The notes under the pieces were generated by a model, which made no database searches, was not told the DNA's origin, and worked only from the letters and a program-made list of their open reading frames with translations. A program made the translations under genes and the position numbers. From NCBI GenBank assembly GCA_025449975.1, contig JANWIG010000054.1, positions 26,830 to 90,829 on the forward strand: a stretch of DNA of 64,000 nucleotides, written 5' to 3'. The stretch comes from Thermoactinomycetaceae bacterium. Lineage in GTDB: Bacteria > Bacillota > Bacilli > Thermoactinomycetales > Thermoactinomycetaceae. Positions 44,162 to 52,215 of the stretch are shown piece by piece (positions within the stretch are counted from its first letter, which is position 1; every line of letters starts with the position of its first letter).

Positions 44162-45724
44162 TTACGTTTTTGGTGTGATTAATTGGACAATCCATTTCTT
44201 TAAATCGATAATGCGTAAAAAGTCGGGTTTTTGATCCGTTCCACATACAATCATTGGTACAACAGAGTCTAAATAATGGAGGGAACCATGACAAGCACCT
44301 TTGTGTTTGGGAGTGCTTTCGGCGATCATTTCATAGCCGGGTAAAACGGTTAAAATGATGACTCGCTCACCTACTTCGATGACGCCAGCTAGGCGGGACA
44401 GAACATCGGGGTAGTTTCCATATTGAATTTTCTTTTCCTCAATGGTGAGATCCATGAGGGAAGGATCGCCTTGGATCTGCCAAGTTTGTTGATATTCATC
44501 AACGTATTCACCACTTGGTCGATATTGAAAATGTCCTTCTTGTTGCCCGCTTTCAACATGAATCCAGTCATCTTCGAACCAAGCGATCAGATCGATGCGC
44601 GGTTCGCGTCTAAATACTTTTCGGATTTCGGGCATGGGAATCGTTGGATCGACGACGTGAATATAGGCCATTCGTTCATTGGCGCAGATGACGATTTGAT
44701 CCGATGAAATCGGCTTGTCTCTTTTTAAAGGCATGATTCGATAGTTGGATAGCAATTTCCTTAAGTCGACATACATTTTCTCCTGATCGGAGACCATTCC
44801 TGTCTGACCGCTATCGCCCATAACGATCCAAATCGCCTGCTCAATGGCTTCGTCCCAGGAAGGATATGTGTTGAAGATCTTGGCTAACTCTTGATCCGCT
44901 TTTTCAATTCCTTTTATCGTAGCCGGTCCTTTTCGATGCACGACTTGGTCGTTGTCTGAAAGGTAAACCAGTGTAAACGAAGGAAGACGGTCATTTTTAA
45001 TGAGGGAAATAAGTTCCATTCTTGAAAACTTATTATTTATTCCAGAACGGAAAATTAGTTGATCATAGGTGGTATCGGGATCAAATTTGGCCAAGGAGCC
45101 AAAAGATAAGATATCAGGTCCTTTTGTTTTTACTTTTCTGGGTAAAAAGCCGAGCAGTGTCGCCAAAAGAGGTGGTCGCATCGTATGTTCAACTTTTCCA
45201 CGATAGATGAGCCCATTGATCGAAGCAGTTGGTCCCAAGGCTTCTTCATGAATCGTCTGGGTATCTTTGCTTAAAAGCTGTTGATTTAATTTTTCAATGC
45301 TATCTCGTAGTACACGTTTGATTCCAAAAGCGATTGTTTCAAGCGGACCTGTACCGAGATTGATCATTCGTTGTTCTTCGCGATGAAAGTAGCATAAACC
45401 AAAAATTTGATGTTGATTAGGGGTTGCACCAGTGAGTAAAGTGGAATCAATTGTGACGGACATCGTGGGAAAGGTAGTCACCAAATGAGGATACAATGCG
45501 CCTTTTTCAATCAGAAAGGCGAGTGCCGGTGCTTTATTTTGCCGAATCGCTTCCTGTAAGGGAGGAGTCATCAGTGAGTCGATCATGATCATAATCACTG
45601 GACGTACCTTTTTCTGGAAGGGAGGAACGCGTTTTATTTGCGCGTATTTTCTCTTATTATATTTATAAAGAATATAGATAACTACAATGATCAGCCAAAT
45701 GAAGAAATACAAGTAATTATACAT
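44162..45724 (-). CDS. Alkaline phosphatase superfamily protein (type I phosphodiesterase/nucleotide pyrophosphatase-like)
   Basis: A 520-residue protein with one N-terminal membrane helix (3-19) and a Phosphodiest domain, probably facing outside. Expected metal residues appear as MIMIDS (Asp), TFPTMSVT (nucleophile Thr), YLSDNDQVVHRKGP (Asp and His) and CHGSL (His). The usual DHG motif reads GDSGQTG, so one metal-binding His seems replaced by Ser. Substrates of this family range from nucleotides to phospholipids; none can be inferred here. AGGGGGAAGG precedes ATG 45724. Confidence 0.78.
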   Translation of the reverse strand: MYNYLYFFIWLIIVVIYILYKYNKRKYAQIKRVPPFQKKVRPVIMIMIDSLMTPPLQEAIRQNKAPALAFLIEKGALYPHLVTTFPTMSVTIDSTLLTGATPNQHQIFGLCYFHREEQRMINLGTGPLETIAFGIKRVLRDSIEKLNQQLLSKDTQTIHEEALGPTASINGLIYRGKVEHTMRPPLLATLLGFLPRKVKTKGPDILSFGSLAKFDPDTTYDQLIFRSGINNKFSRMELISLIKNDRLPSFTLVYLSDNDQVVHRKGPATIKGIEKADQELAKIFNTYPSWDEAIEQAIWIVMGDSGQTGMVSDQEKMYVDLRKLLSNYRIMPLKRDKPISSDQIVICANERMAYIHVVDPTIPMPEIRKVFRREPRIDLIAWFEDDWIHVESGQQEGHFQYRPSGEYVDEYQQTWQIQGDPSLMDLTIEEKKIQYGNYPDVLSRLAGVIEVGERVIILTVLPGYEMIAESTPKHKGACHGSLHYLDSVVPMIVCGTDQKPDFLRIIDLKKWIVQLITPKT

Positions 45725-45856
45725 ACCTTCCCCCTCAATGAGACTGTTTTATATTATTTTTTCGTTGAATTATTTTATTTATACGGATTTTATAAATCGA
45801 TTTTGTTGGTTAAGGGGAAAGTATGATATGACCATGAAATGAAAGGGATGAACGGG

Positions 45857-47056
45857 ATGCATCCATTGCCGATCGTACCAAAAGAAGAGATCTTAAAAAG
45901 GATCAATCGTTTTCAATCGTACTTACAGGAGACAGGAATTGGTGGAGCGATTATTACACAAAATGTGGATATCTTTTATCTCACAGGAACGATGCAAAGT
46001 GGGATCCTTTATATTCCTGATTATGGCGAACCGTGCTTTTATGTAAAGAAAAGCGTAAAGAGGGCTCAATTTGAAACAGCCATTCCAGTGGAACCATTGG
46101 GACGGACCAAAGAGTTAGAAGCAAAGATACTCGCACGTTTTAAAGGTGAGAAGATAGGAATCGAAATGGACGTTATTCCTTATGGACTAGCCATTCGCTA
46201 TATGCGGATGTTTCCACATGCCCTCCCAGTAGATATTTCTACTCCACTGCGGATGCAAAGGGCGATTAAGTCGCAATATGAATTAGATCAGATCGCTGAA
46301 GCAGCAAAAATGGTTTATGAAGTGATGGCAGTTTTGCCTGAGATGATTCGCCCAGGTGTAAGTGAGTTGGAGCTAGCGGCGAAAATTGAATACAAATTGC
46401 GTCTGATGGGCAATTATGGGATTACTCGGATGCGTGGATACAATCAAGAGATCATTTTAGGAATGGTTGCTTCTGGATCAGCAGCGGCTGTACCGACTTA
46501 CTTTGATGGTCCAGCGGGAGGAACAGGATTGTCTGTTGCTAATCCACAAGGAGCGAGTCGGAAGATGTTTAAAATCGGAGAGCCGATCCTCCTTGATATT
46601 AGTGCGGTTCATGAGGGTTATCTGATTGACCAAACCCGATTGGCTGTCATTGGAGAATTAGAAGAAGATCTGGAAGAAGCGTATCAAGCTGCTCGCTATA
46701 TCTTAAGTGAAATTGAAAAAATAGCGAAGCCAGGTGTCGGTTGGCAAGATCTTTACCTAAACGCTTGCGAAATGGCGAGGTTAGCTGGCTTGGAAAAACA
46801 CTTTATGGGATATGGTTCCGATCAAGCACGTTTTCTTGGTCATGGTGTTGGCTTAGAGATGGATGAACTACCGATCTTGGCCAAAGGATTTAACCAGCCT
46901 CTCGAAAAAGGGATGGTGATTGCCATTGAACCGAAATTTACCTTCCCCGGTCGCGGAGTGGTTGGTTTAGAAAATACGTATTTAATGACAGAAAAGGGTT
47001 TACAATCCATTACATTTGCTCCAGAAGAAATTATTCAGATTGATGTAGATTTATAG
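45857..47056 (+). CDS. M24 family Xaa-Pro peptidase
   Basis: A 399-residue aminopeptidase P/prolidase-like enzyme. The N-terminal creatinase domain includes NVDIFYLTGTMQSGILYIP. The pita-bread catalytic domain has the five metal ligands: Asp in LLDISAVHEGYLIDQTR (two), His in LGHGVGLEMDELP, Glu in VIAIEPKFTFPGRG and Glu in VGLENTYLMT. ATG 45857 follows AAAGGG by nine bases; the ATGs at 45839 and 45848 are too early for it. It stands alone. Confidence 0.92.
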   Translation: MHPLPIVPKEEILKRINRFQSYLQETGIGGAIITQNVDIFYLTGTMQSGILYIPDYGEPCFYVKKSVKRAQFETAIPVEPLGRTKELEAKILARFKGEKIGIEMDVIPYGLAIRYMRMFPHALPVDISTPLRMQRAIKSQYELDQIAEAAKMVYEVMAVLPEMIRPGVSELELAAKIEYKLRLMGNYGITRMRGYNQEIILGMVASGSAAAVPTYFDGPAGGTGLSVANPQGASRKMFKIGEPILLDISAVHEGYLIDQTRLAVIGELEEDLEEAYQAARYILSEIEKIAKPGVGWQDLYLNACEMARLAGLEKHFMGYGSDQARFLGHGVGLEMDELPILAKGFNQPLEKGMVIAIEPKFTFPGRGVVGLENTYLMTEKGLQSITFAPEEIIQIDVDL

Positions 47057-47099
47057 TCTGAAAAGACAGAAAAACTTCCGTTTAAATAGACTAACGTAT

Positions 47100-47146
47100 G
47101 AGAGGATATTATGTTCAAGCGATGAGCATAGATCCTCTCTATTTAT
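47100..47146 (+). terminator. Possible terminator of M24 peptidase gene
   Basis: GAGAGGAT and ATCCTCTC form an eight-base-pair stem with a long loop, followed by TATTTAT. Confidence 0.45.
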
Positions 47147-47171
47147 GTATATCCGATGGATCAAGGGCAAA

Positions 47172-47312
47172 ATGAAGACTAGGAAAGATATAGAAATAAT
47201 AAATGGTGGTGCGGACATTCTAACGGTAAAGAGTGATTGGTGCATGCCTCATCTGAACCGATCATGCAATGAAGGATGCCTTGACGGTATCGCTGAGAAG
47301 GACAAGCAATAG
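47172..47312 (+). CDS. Candidate 46-residue cysteine-containing peptide
   Basis: A small reading frame starting MKTRKDIEIINGGADILTVK and ending SDWCMPHLNRSCNEGCLDGI then AEKDKQ. AGGG lies only four bases before the ATG. It has an NGG step, three cysteines and a charged end, a layout that can occur in processed peptides, but no modification enzyme or exporter is nearby. It may be noise. Confidence 0.3.
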   Translation: MKTRKDIEIINGGADILTVKSDWCMPHLNRSCNEGCLDGIAEKDKQ

Positions 47313-47398
47313 TTGGAAGAGGAAAGTATGGTGTTTCCTCCTCTCGCCGACGAACAGAACAGATTAGCAAAAAAAGGATATTTTTAGGGGGGAATCCT

Positions 47399-47560
47399 AT
47401 GAGTGCGATTGTTTCAACGGTTATGTATATCGTTGGTTTATTTATTCTTTATATCATCATCGAAGCAGCAGTTAGGAGAGGAATTAACCGTTCGATCGTT
47501 GGGCAGTTTCTTGAAAGGAAAAAATATTATGGTGATCATCGCTTGGATGATGATAGATGA
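47399..47560 (+). CDS. 53-residue membrane protein of unknown function
   Basis: A short gene with a strong ribosome site (AGGGGGGAA about six bases before ATG 47399). The product has an N-terminal membrane helix (VSTVMYIVGLFILYIIIEAA) followed by a basic, then acidic tail (VRRGINRSIVGQFLERKK, YYGDHRLDDDR). It lies in the gap between the M24 peptidase and the XRE regulator. No homolog is recognised. Confidence 0.6.
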   Translation: MSAIVSTVMYIVGLFILYIIIEAAVRRGINRSIVGQFLERKKYYGDHRLDDDR

Positions 47561-47628
47561 TCGTTTGTTAAATATGGGAGTGATTAGACATAAGCCGTTT
47601 TTCTTCTTCAACGAAAGAAACCTAAAGT

Positions 47629-47670
47629 AAAGAAGAAAAGGTTCTGCATATTCGTCGGATATGTAGAACC
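47629..47670 (-). terminator. Terminator of XRE regulator gene
   Basis: GGTTCTGCATAT and ATATGTAGAACC form a stem with one G-T pair; on the minus strand CTTTTCTTCTTT follows. Confidence 0.65.
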
Positions 47671-47719
47671 CTTCGATCTTTGCTTCAATTGGGTCGTTCT
47701 ATTTGTATAGATGGGGATC

Positions 47720-48112
47720 TTATTCTTCCAAGCACTTTTCTCGGCTCTTGACAATCACCACTAACATCGCTTCAAAAAGGGCAATAATAAGCTTTTTTTG
47801 CTCCAACGGTACGGCTTTCCCATGAAAAGTTAACGAGCTTGTTTTTAATTGTGCGATTAGTCGTTCAAGCTCGATCTTTTTGGGTTCCTTTGGTTGTGGC
47901 TTCTCGATCTTCTCCTCTTTCGTTTTATGGATCAGCTCTTCTACCTTTACATCCAGACATTCAGCTATTTTTTCCAGTGTCTCCAAATTCGGGATTTTAC
48001 GCTCTTGTTCATATAAAGCATAAGTCGTTCGAGCAATGCCAACGCATTGGGCCACAGCTTTTTGTGTTTTTCCACGTTTCTTTCGTATTTGAAAAAGTTT
48101 ATCCCCTAGCAT
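47720..48112 (-). CDS. XRE-family transcriptional regulator
   Basis: A 130-residue protein with an N-terminal Cro/C1 helix-turn-helix (residues 4-60: LFQIRKKRGKTQKAVAQCVG, then ARTTYALYEQERKIPNLETL). A Lys/Glu/Pro-rich linker and a short C-terminal hydrophobic helix (KKLIIALFEAMLVVIVKSRE) follow. ATG 48112 is placed eight bases after GGGAG; an upstream in-frame start at 48178 lacks a site. A small palindrome ATGCTTGAGCAT at 48177-48188 in its own upstream region could be an operator. Target genes are unknown. Confidence 0.8.
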   Translation of the reverse strand: MLGDKLFQIRKKRGKTQKAVAQCVGIARTTYALYEQERKIPNLETLEKIAECLDVKVEELIHKTKEEKIEKPQPKEPKKIELERLIAQLKTSSLTFHGKAVPLEQKKLIIALFEAMLVVIVKSREKCLEE

Positions 48113-48445
48113 CGATATGCTCCCATCCTTTTTATCAATGATGCTGAATTGTTCCCAACCGGATCCTTGTTTATGCATGCTTGAGCATATGGGTTTTATT
48201 CATTTTTTACCATGAGTGGGTATGAAAAAATCCTTTTAGATCGCTGGATCCGCTCTAAAAGCGATCAGCGGGATAAAAAGCGGTGTATAGCCAAGTTCTT
48301 TGCAAACAGATAAGTACTTATAGCTTTCCCAGTGTAAGGATTTATTTTAAGCTCAAATTTTTACAGAAGCTGCCGTCTGAAAGCCCACGTTTTGAATCGC
48401 GGGATGAAAGAGGAGTTGCTCGGAGTCCCTTTATCTCCACCGAAA

Positions 48446-48482
48446 AAAGAAAGCCGACAGCTATGAAGCTGCCGACTTTTTG
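48446..48482. terminator. Terminator downstream of the anchored Lys/Pro/Thr-rich gene
   Basis: GCCGACAGCT and AGCTGCCGAC form a stem with two G-T pairs; T-rich or CTTTCTTTT tails lie on both sides. The rest of the gap 48179-48445 shows no gene. Confidence 0.7.
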
Positions 48483-48491
48483 TTTGGGATC

Positions 48492-49595
48492 TTAAAATGT
48501 TGTTAATTCATTTGTTTCCACTTTTTCGGATGTGGGCTCATGGGGAATTTCTTTAATTAAGTAGGTTTTGGTTTCTGTTTTAATAATGATTTCTTTTATG
48601 CTTTCATTTTCCAACAGCTGTTCAAGATGGGTAAGTAGTTGGCTTGTCTGTTGTTTGATCTTTTTGGTCACTTGTTGTTCAACGACTGGATATCTCACTT
48701 CAGTGGTTTTCAGCTGCTGATCCAATGAGCGTTTGACTTCAGACTGTATATCCTGATCCGCTGAATGATTCGGTTCGATGGTTGGTTGCTGTTGATGGAT
48801 CGACTTGTCTGGATTTGGCGATTTGTCTGTTTCTTTGGATGGCAGCTTTTCATCGTAGGGCTGAATCGTTACAGGTGTTTCTTCTTTAATGGTTCCAGAG
48901 ATGGTGAGATCGATATGCGTTTGATCTAGCTCTTTAGAGACATGAAAGTGAAAAGGATGGACCTTTTCTCTGTTTTTTACCTGTAGATTGGTAGTAAAAA
49001 ACAGATCGTTTTCTTCTTTTTTGCTCGGTGCTTCCGTTGGAATATCGGAGAAATCGATTTTCTTTTTAATCGTTTGTAGCTTGGTTTGTGGTTTTGATGT
49101 CGTTACCGGTTGTTTTTTTACTTCTGTTTTTGGAGCATACGTCTTTTGGGGTGTGCTGGTTGCTATGGGTGTTCCTTTCTTGAGCTGAATGGGTTCCTTT
49201 TTTGCTTCAGTCATGGCGTTTTCTACCACCTTGCTCTTGGGCTGCGTCGGTTCCGATTGGGTAGTGTTCGTAGCAGATAGTGAGTTGTCCGTCGTTTCTG
49301 TTGGAACATTAGCTGCTGGTTGGATCGGTGGAACGGGAGATAGTTTCGAGTTATCGACTGCCACTTTTTCCGGTGGCAGGGCGAAAAGGTTTTTTCGCGG
49401 TTGAACATCATCTGAGGCACTTGCTCCACCGATCGATAACCCTGCGACGGTGATCCCAACGCAAAGAGGCAGTTTCATCTTTTGAAGCAAGGGCTGAATC
49501 CATCGGGCGGTGCGACGGTAATCACCATATGTTCCGAAAAATTCCAGTTGCTCCTCAGGGCTAAGCTTGTAAAACTCTTTTACATATCGTTCCAT
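48492..49595 (-). CDS. Membrane-anchored or secreted low-complexity protein, unknown
   Basis: A 367-residue protein with a 40-residue cytoplasmic head (MERYVKEFYKLSPEEQLEFF and on), one hydrophobic segment (about 42-59, ending GGASAS) and a long exported part rich in Lys, Thr, Pro, Gln and Glu. Near the end is a helical region (SLDQQLKTTEVRYPVVEQQV, then LLTHLEQLLENESIKEIIIK). AAGGAGG lies nine bases before the ATG. It is divergent from gerE, which makes a sporulation role conceivable but unproven. No domain is recognised. Confidence 0.65.
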   Translation of the reverse strand: MERYVKEFYKLSPEEQLEFFGTYGDYRRTARWIQPLLQKMKLPLCVGITVAGLSIGGASASDDVQPRKNLFALPPEKVAVDNSKLSPVPPIQPAANVPTETTDNSLSATNTTQSEPTQPKSKVVENAMTEAKKEPIQLKKGTPIATSTPQKTYAPKTEVKKQPVTTSKPQTKLQTIKKKIDFSDIPTEAPSKKEENDLFFTTNLQVKNREKVHPFHFHVSKELDQTHIDLTISGTIKEETPVTIQPYDEKLPSKETDKSPNPDKSIHQQQPTIEPNHSADQDIQSEVKRSLDQQLKTTEVRYPVVEQQVTKKIKQQTSQLLTHLEQLLENESIKEIIIKTETKTYLIKEIPHEPTSEKVETNELTTF

Positions 49596-49740
49596 CTATG
49601 TATCCCTCCTTATTTTGTTCATCATCTTTATTCAATGCAATTACATTTTTTACCTCTTTTGGCAAATAAAAATTTACTTTTTTTGGTTGGAATGAATTAG
49701 AAAATAAGGACAAATTTATGCCTAAATTTGATTTGTATTT

Positions 49741-49769
49741 CACCATGTGAGGTAGCAGTTCATAATATA
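49741..49769 (+). promoter_or_regulatory. Sigma-K promoter of gerE
   Basis: CACC, a 16-base spacer and CATAATATA fit the sigma-K consensus (mACm, 16-17 bases, CATAnnnTA) at every specified position, 65 bases before the gerE start. B. subtilis gerE is transcribed by sigma-K RNA polymerase. Confidence 0.78.
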
Positions 49770-49833
49770 ACGTTGACTGAATCCCTGACCCACCAATACC
49801 CCAAGTGCTCAAGCAAGGAAGGGTGGCAGTACT

Positions 49834-50052
49834 TTGAGTAATCAGAAAGGTAAACCGTTGATGACGAATCGGGAGAGGGAAGTTTTTGAGCTTTTAGTTC
49901 AGGATAAAACGACGAAAGAGATTGCCAAGCAGCTGTTTATCAGCGAAAAGACTGTGAGAAATCATATTTCGAACGTCATGCAAAAGTTGAATGTCAAAGG
50001 TCGCTCTCAAGCAGTTGTTGAGTTAGTAAGACTAGGAGAATTAAAAATTTAA
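49834..50052 (+). CDS. gerE: Spore coat regulator GerE
   Basis: A 72-residue LuxR/FixJ-type DNA-binding protein consisting of the helix-turn-helix domain only, like B. subtilis GerE (74). The block TNREREVFELLVQDKTTKEI and SEKTVRNHISNVMQKLNVKG are nearly identical to GerE. It acts in the mother cell late in sporulation, turning coat genes on or off. TTG 49834 fits both the ribosome site (GGTGG, seven bases) and the expected N-terminus. A sigma-K promoter and a terminator flank it. Confidence 0.95.
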   Translation: MSNQKGKPLMTNREREVFELLVQDKTTKEIAKQLFISEKTVRNHISNVMQKLNVKGRSQAVVELVRLGELKI

Positions 50053-50064
50053 GTATGACTGGGA

Positions 50065-50100
50065 CCCTGCCGCGAACTGAAGGAAAGGCAGGGGATTTTT
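50065..50100 (+). terminator. Terminator of gerE
   Basis: CCCTGCC and GGCAGGG form a stem followed by GATTTTT. Confidence 0.8.
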
Positions 50101-50253
50101 GTTGAAGAAATGGACTACCTGCTAATGTTTTCCTCATTTGCTCTCATCTTCCGATGAATTGTGCTTTTTCTGCTGATTCGTTGTAGAATAGGAAAGAATA
50201 GAATGAGAGGATTATGCGAGTTGAAAAAAGGAAAGAAAAAGGTTGGTTAAGAG

Positions 50254-52023
50254 ATGAAGATTGTGATCGCCACATTAAATGCGAAATATATTCACACATC
50301 TTTGGCTTTGCGTTATCTCAAAGCCTATTGTGAAAAGGATTTTTCTGTAGATATTGCAGAGTATACGATCAAAGATCCGGTGATGAATATCGTGACGGAT
50401 TTATATAGTAGAAATCCAGATGTCGTCGGCTTTTCGTGTTATATCTGGAATATAGAAGAGACGATTACCGTGATCGATATGCTCCGTAAGGTGAAGCCCG
50501 ATGTAAAAATTGTCTTAGGAGGACCTGAGGTCTCCTACGATACACGATATTGGATGGAACGTTTGCCACAGGTCGATTTTATTGTGATGGGAGAGGGAGA
50601 AGAAACGTTTCATCATTTGCTGACCGAGTTAAGAGGAGAAAAGAAGTATCATTTTGTTATGGGTCTTGCTTATCGCCAGGATGATGAGATTCGACTGAAT
50701 CCACCCAGACCCAAGATGGACTTGGATCGGCTTCCTTCGCCCCATCGCTTTCCAGAAGATCTTCCTCATTTGCCGCATCGGGTTGTCTATTTTGAGACGA
50801 GCCGAGGATGTCCCTTTCAATGTCAATTTTGCTTATCCAGCATTGAATCCGGAGTTCGTTATTTTTCGATCGAACGCACCAAGCAAGATTTGCTTTATCT
50901 GATTGAGAATGGAGCGAAATTGATTAAGTTTGTCGACCGTACCTTTAATATCAAGCGCGATTATGCCAAGGAAATTTTTCAGTTTCTGATTGATCATCAT
51001 CAGGGATGCGTCTTTCAGTTTGAGATCACCGCGGATATTATGCCACCGGATATTCTCGATTTTTTGGCGAAGGAGGCTCCACCAGGAATTTTTCGCTTTG
51101 AAATCGGGGTTCAGTCTACCCATGATCCTACCAACCTAGCGGTGAAACGACGGCAAAACTTTGCGAAGTTATCTCGAACGGTTCGTAAAATCAAAGAAGG
51201 TGGCAAAATCGCCCAACATCTCGATTTAATCGCGGGGTTACCGTTGGAGGATTATCCGACTTTTCGCAAGACATTTAATGATGTGTTTGCTTTGCGTCCG
51301 GAAGAATTGCAACTGGGCTTTCTCAAAATGCTTCGCGGGACGGGACTTCGTCTTCAAGCCGATCAGTACAACTATACATATATGGAAAGAGCGCCGTATG
51401 AAATGCTGAGCAATGACCATCTCTCTTTTGGCGATCTCGTCCGGATTAAGCGGGTGGAGGATGTATTGGAAAAATATTGGAATGCGCATCGAATGGATCA
51501 TACGTTGGAATATCTATTGCAACATCATTTTGCCTCTCCATTTGATTTCTTTCAGGAATTTGGAGATTATTGGGAAGGGCAAGGCTGGCAGAAAATCGGT
51601 CATCAGCTGGAAGACCTTTTTCTCCGGCTTCAATCTTTCCTGATCTCACGTCAAACGGAGCCGATGGAGCGGGTCCTCGGACTGATGAAATATGATTACT
51701 ATCTCAATTACAAACAACGTCCGCGGAAAGTCTGGTGGGAAGGAAAACGGGGTAAACAGGAACAGATTGCCCTGATTCAGCACATCTTGGCTGAGCCTTC
51801 TCTTGTTTCCGGTGACTTTGCCGCGCAAGGTTATACGGAACGTGATCTCTTAAAGCATGCTGTTTTGGAATTGTTGCCCTTTGATCTAACCACCTATCTC
51901 CAAACTGGGAAGATCGATGAGCAAGAGGTGATCTTACTCATCATTTATCGGCCGAAAGATGCGAATCCTGTTCGCTCTTATACGATGCCATATCAGAGAA
52001 AAGAGATGCCGACAGGGAAGTAA
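50254..52023 (+). CDS. B12-binding domain radical SAM protein with DUF4080
   Basis: A 589-residue enzyme of unknown substrate. Residues 1-130 form a cobalamin-binding-like Rossmann domain (VVGFSCYIWNIEETI, KIVLGGPEVSYD). The radical SAM barrel follows with the cluster motif RGCPFQCQFC near residue 187 and later EIGVQSTH and DLIAGLPLED. The C-terminal third matches DUF4080. Class B radical SAM enzymes often methylate unactivated carbons; without pathway neighbours the product cannot be inferred. It lies between gerE and the McrBC operon. Confidence 0.88.
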   Translation: MKIVIATLNAKYIHTSLALRYLKAYCEKDFSVDIAEYTIKDPVMNIVTDLYSRNPDVVGFSCYIWNIEETITVIDMLRKVKPDVKIVLGGPEVSYDTRYWMERLPQVDFIVMGEGEETFHHLLTELRGEKKYHFVMGLAYRQDDEIRLNPPRPKMDLDRLPSPHRFPEDLPHLPHRVVYFETSRGCPFQCQFCLSSIESGVRYFSIERTKQDLLYLIENGAKLIKFVDRTFNIKRDYAKEIFQFLIDHHQGCVFQFEITADIMPPDILDFLAKEAPPGIFRFEIGVQSTHDPTNLAVKRRQNFAKLSRTVRKIKEGGKIAQHLDLIAGLPLEDYPTFRKTFNDVFALRPEELQLGFLKMLRGTGLRLQADQYNYTYMERAPYEMLSNDHLSFGDLVRIKRVEDVLEKYWNAHRMDHTLEYLLQHHFASPFDFFQEFGDYWEGQGWQKIGHQLEDLFLRLQSFLISRQTEPMERVLGLMKYDYYLNYKQRPRKVWWEGKRGKQEQIALIQHILAEPSLVSGDFAAQGYTERDLLKHAVLELLPFDLTTYLQTGKIDEQEVILLIIYRPKDANPVRSYTMPYQRKEMPTGK

Positions 52024-52052
52024 AGTATGATGGAATGATAGGAAAAAAGTGC

Positions 52053-52112
52053 TGCGAAGGGAAAGAAGAAGAGAAGTTTGGGAGAATATCCATTTTTTCT
52101 GTTCCCTTCGCA
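52053..52112 (+). other. Long-loop hairpin between radical SAM gene and mcrBC
   Basis: TGCGAAGGGAA pairs perfectly with TTCCCTTCGCA over 11 bases across a 38-base loop. GCGATTTTTTTG follows 10 bases later. It may terminate the upstream gene or fold in the mcrBC leader. Confidence 0.5.
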
Positions 52113-52215
52113 TTAGGAAAGCGATTTTTTTGTTTTTTCCCCCATCATTGATTGCCGGAAATCTCCATATGGTTTAGAATCTTGAATAAAGCTTTTATTG
52201 TGTAAGGAGAGAAAT

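Noticed and set aside
47172..47312. Calling the 46-residue peptide a bacteriocin or lanthipeptide precursor
   Set aside because: No modification enzyme, protease or exporter gene is nearby, the Ser/Thr content is low, and the ribosome site spacing is poor.
52053..52112. Calling the long-loop inverted repeat a mobile element end
   Set aside because: Single 11-base pair of arms only, no transposase and no target-site duplication seen; a transcript hairpin is simpler.
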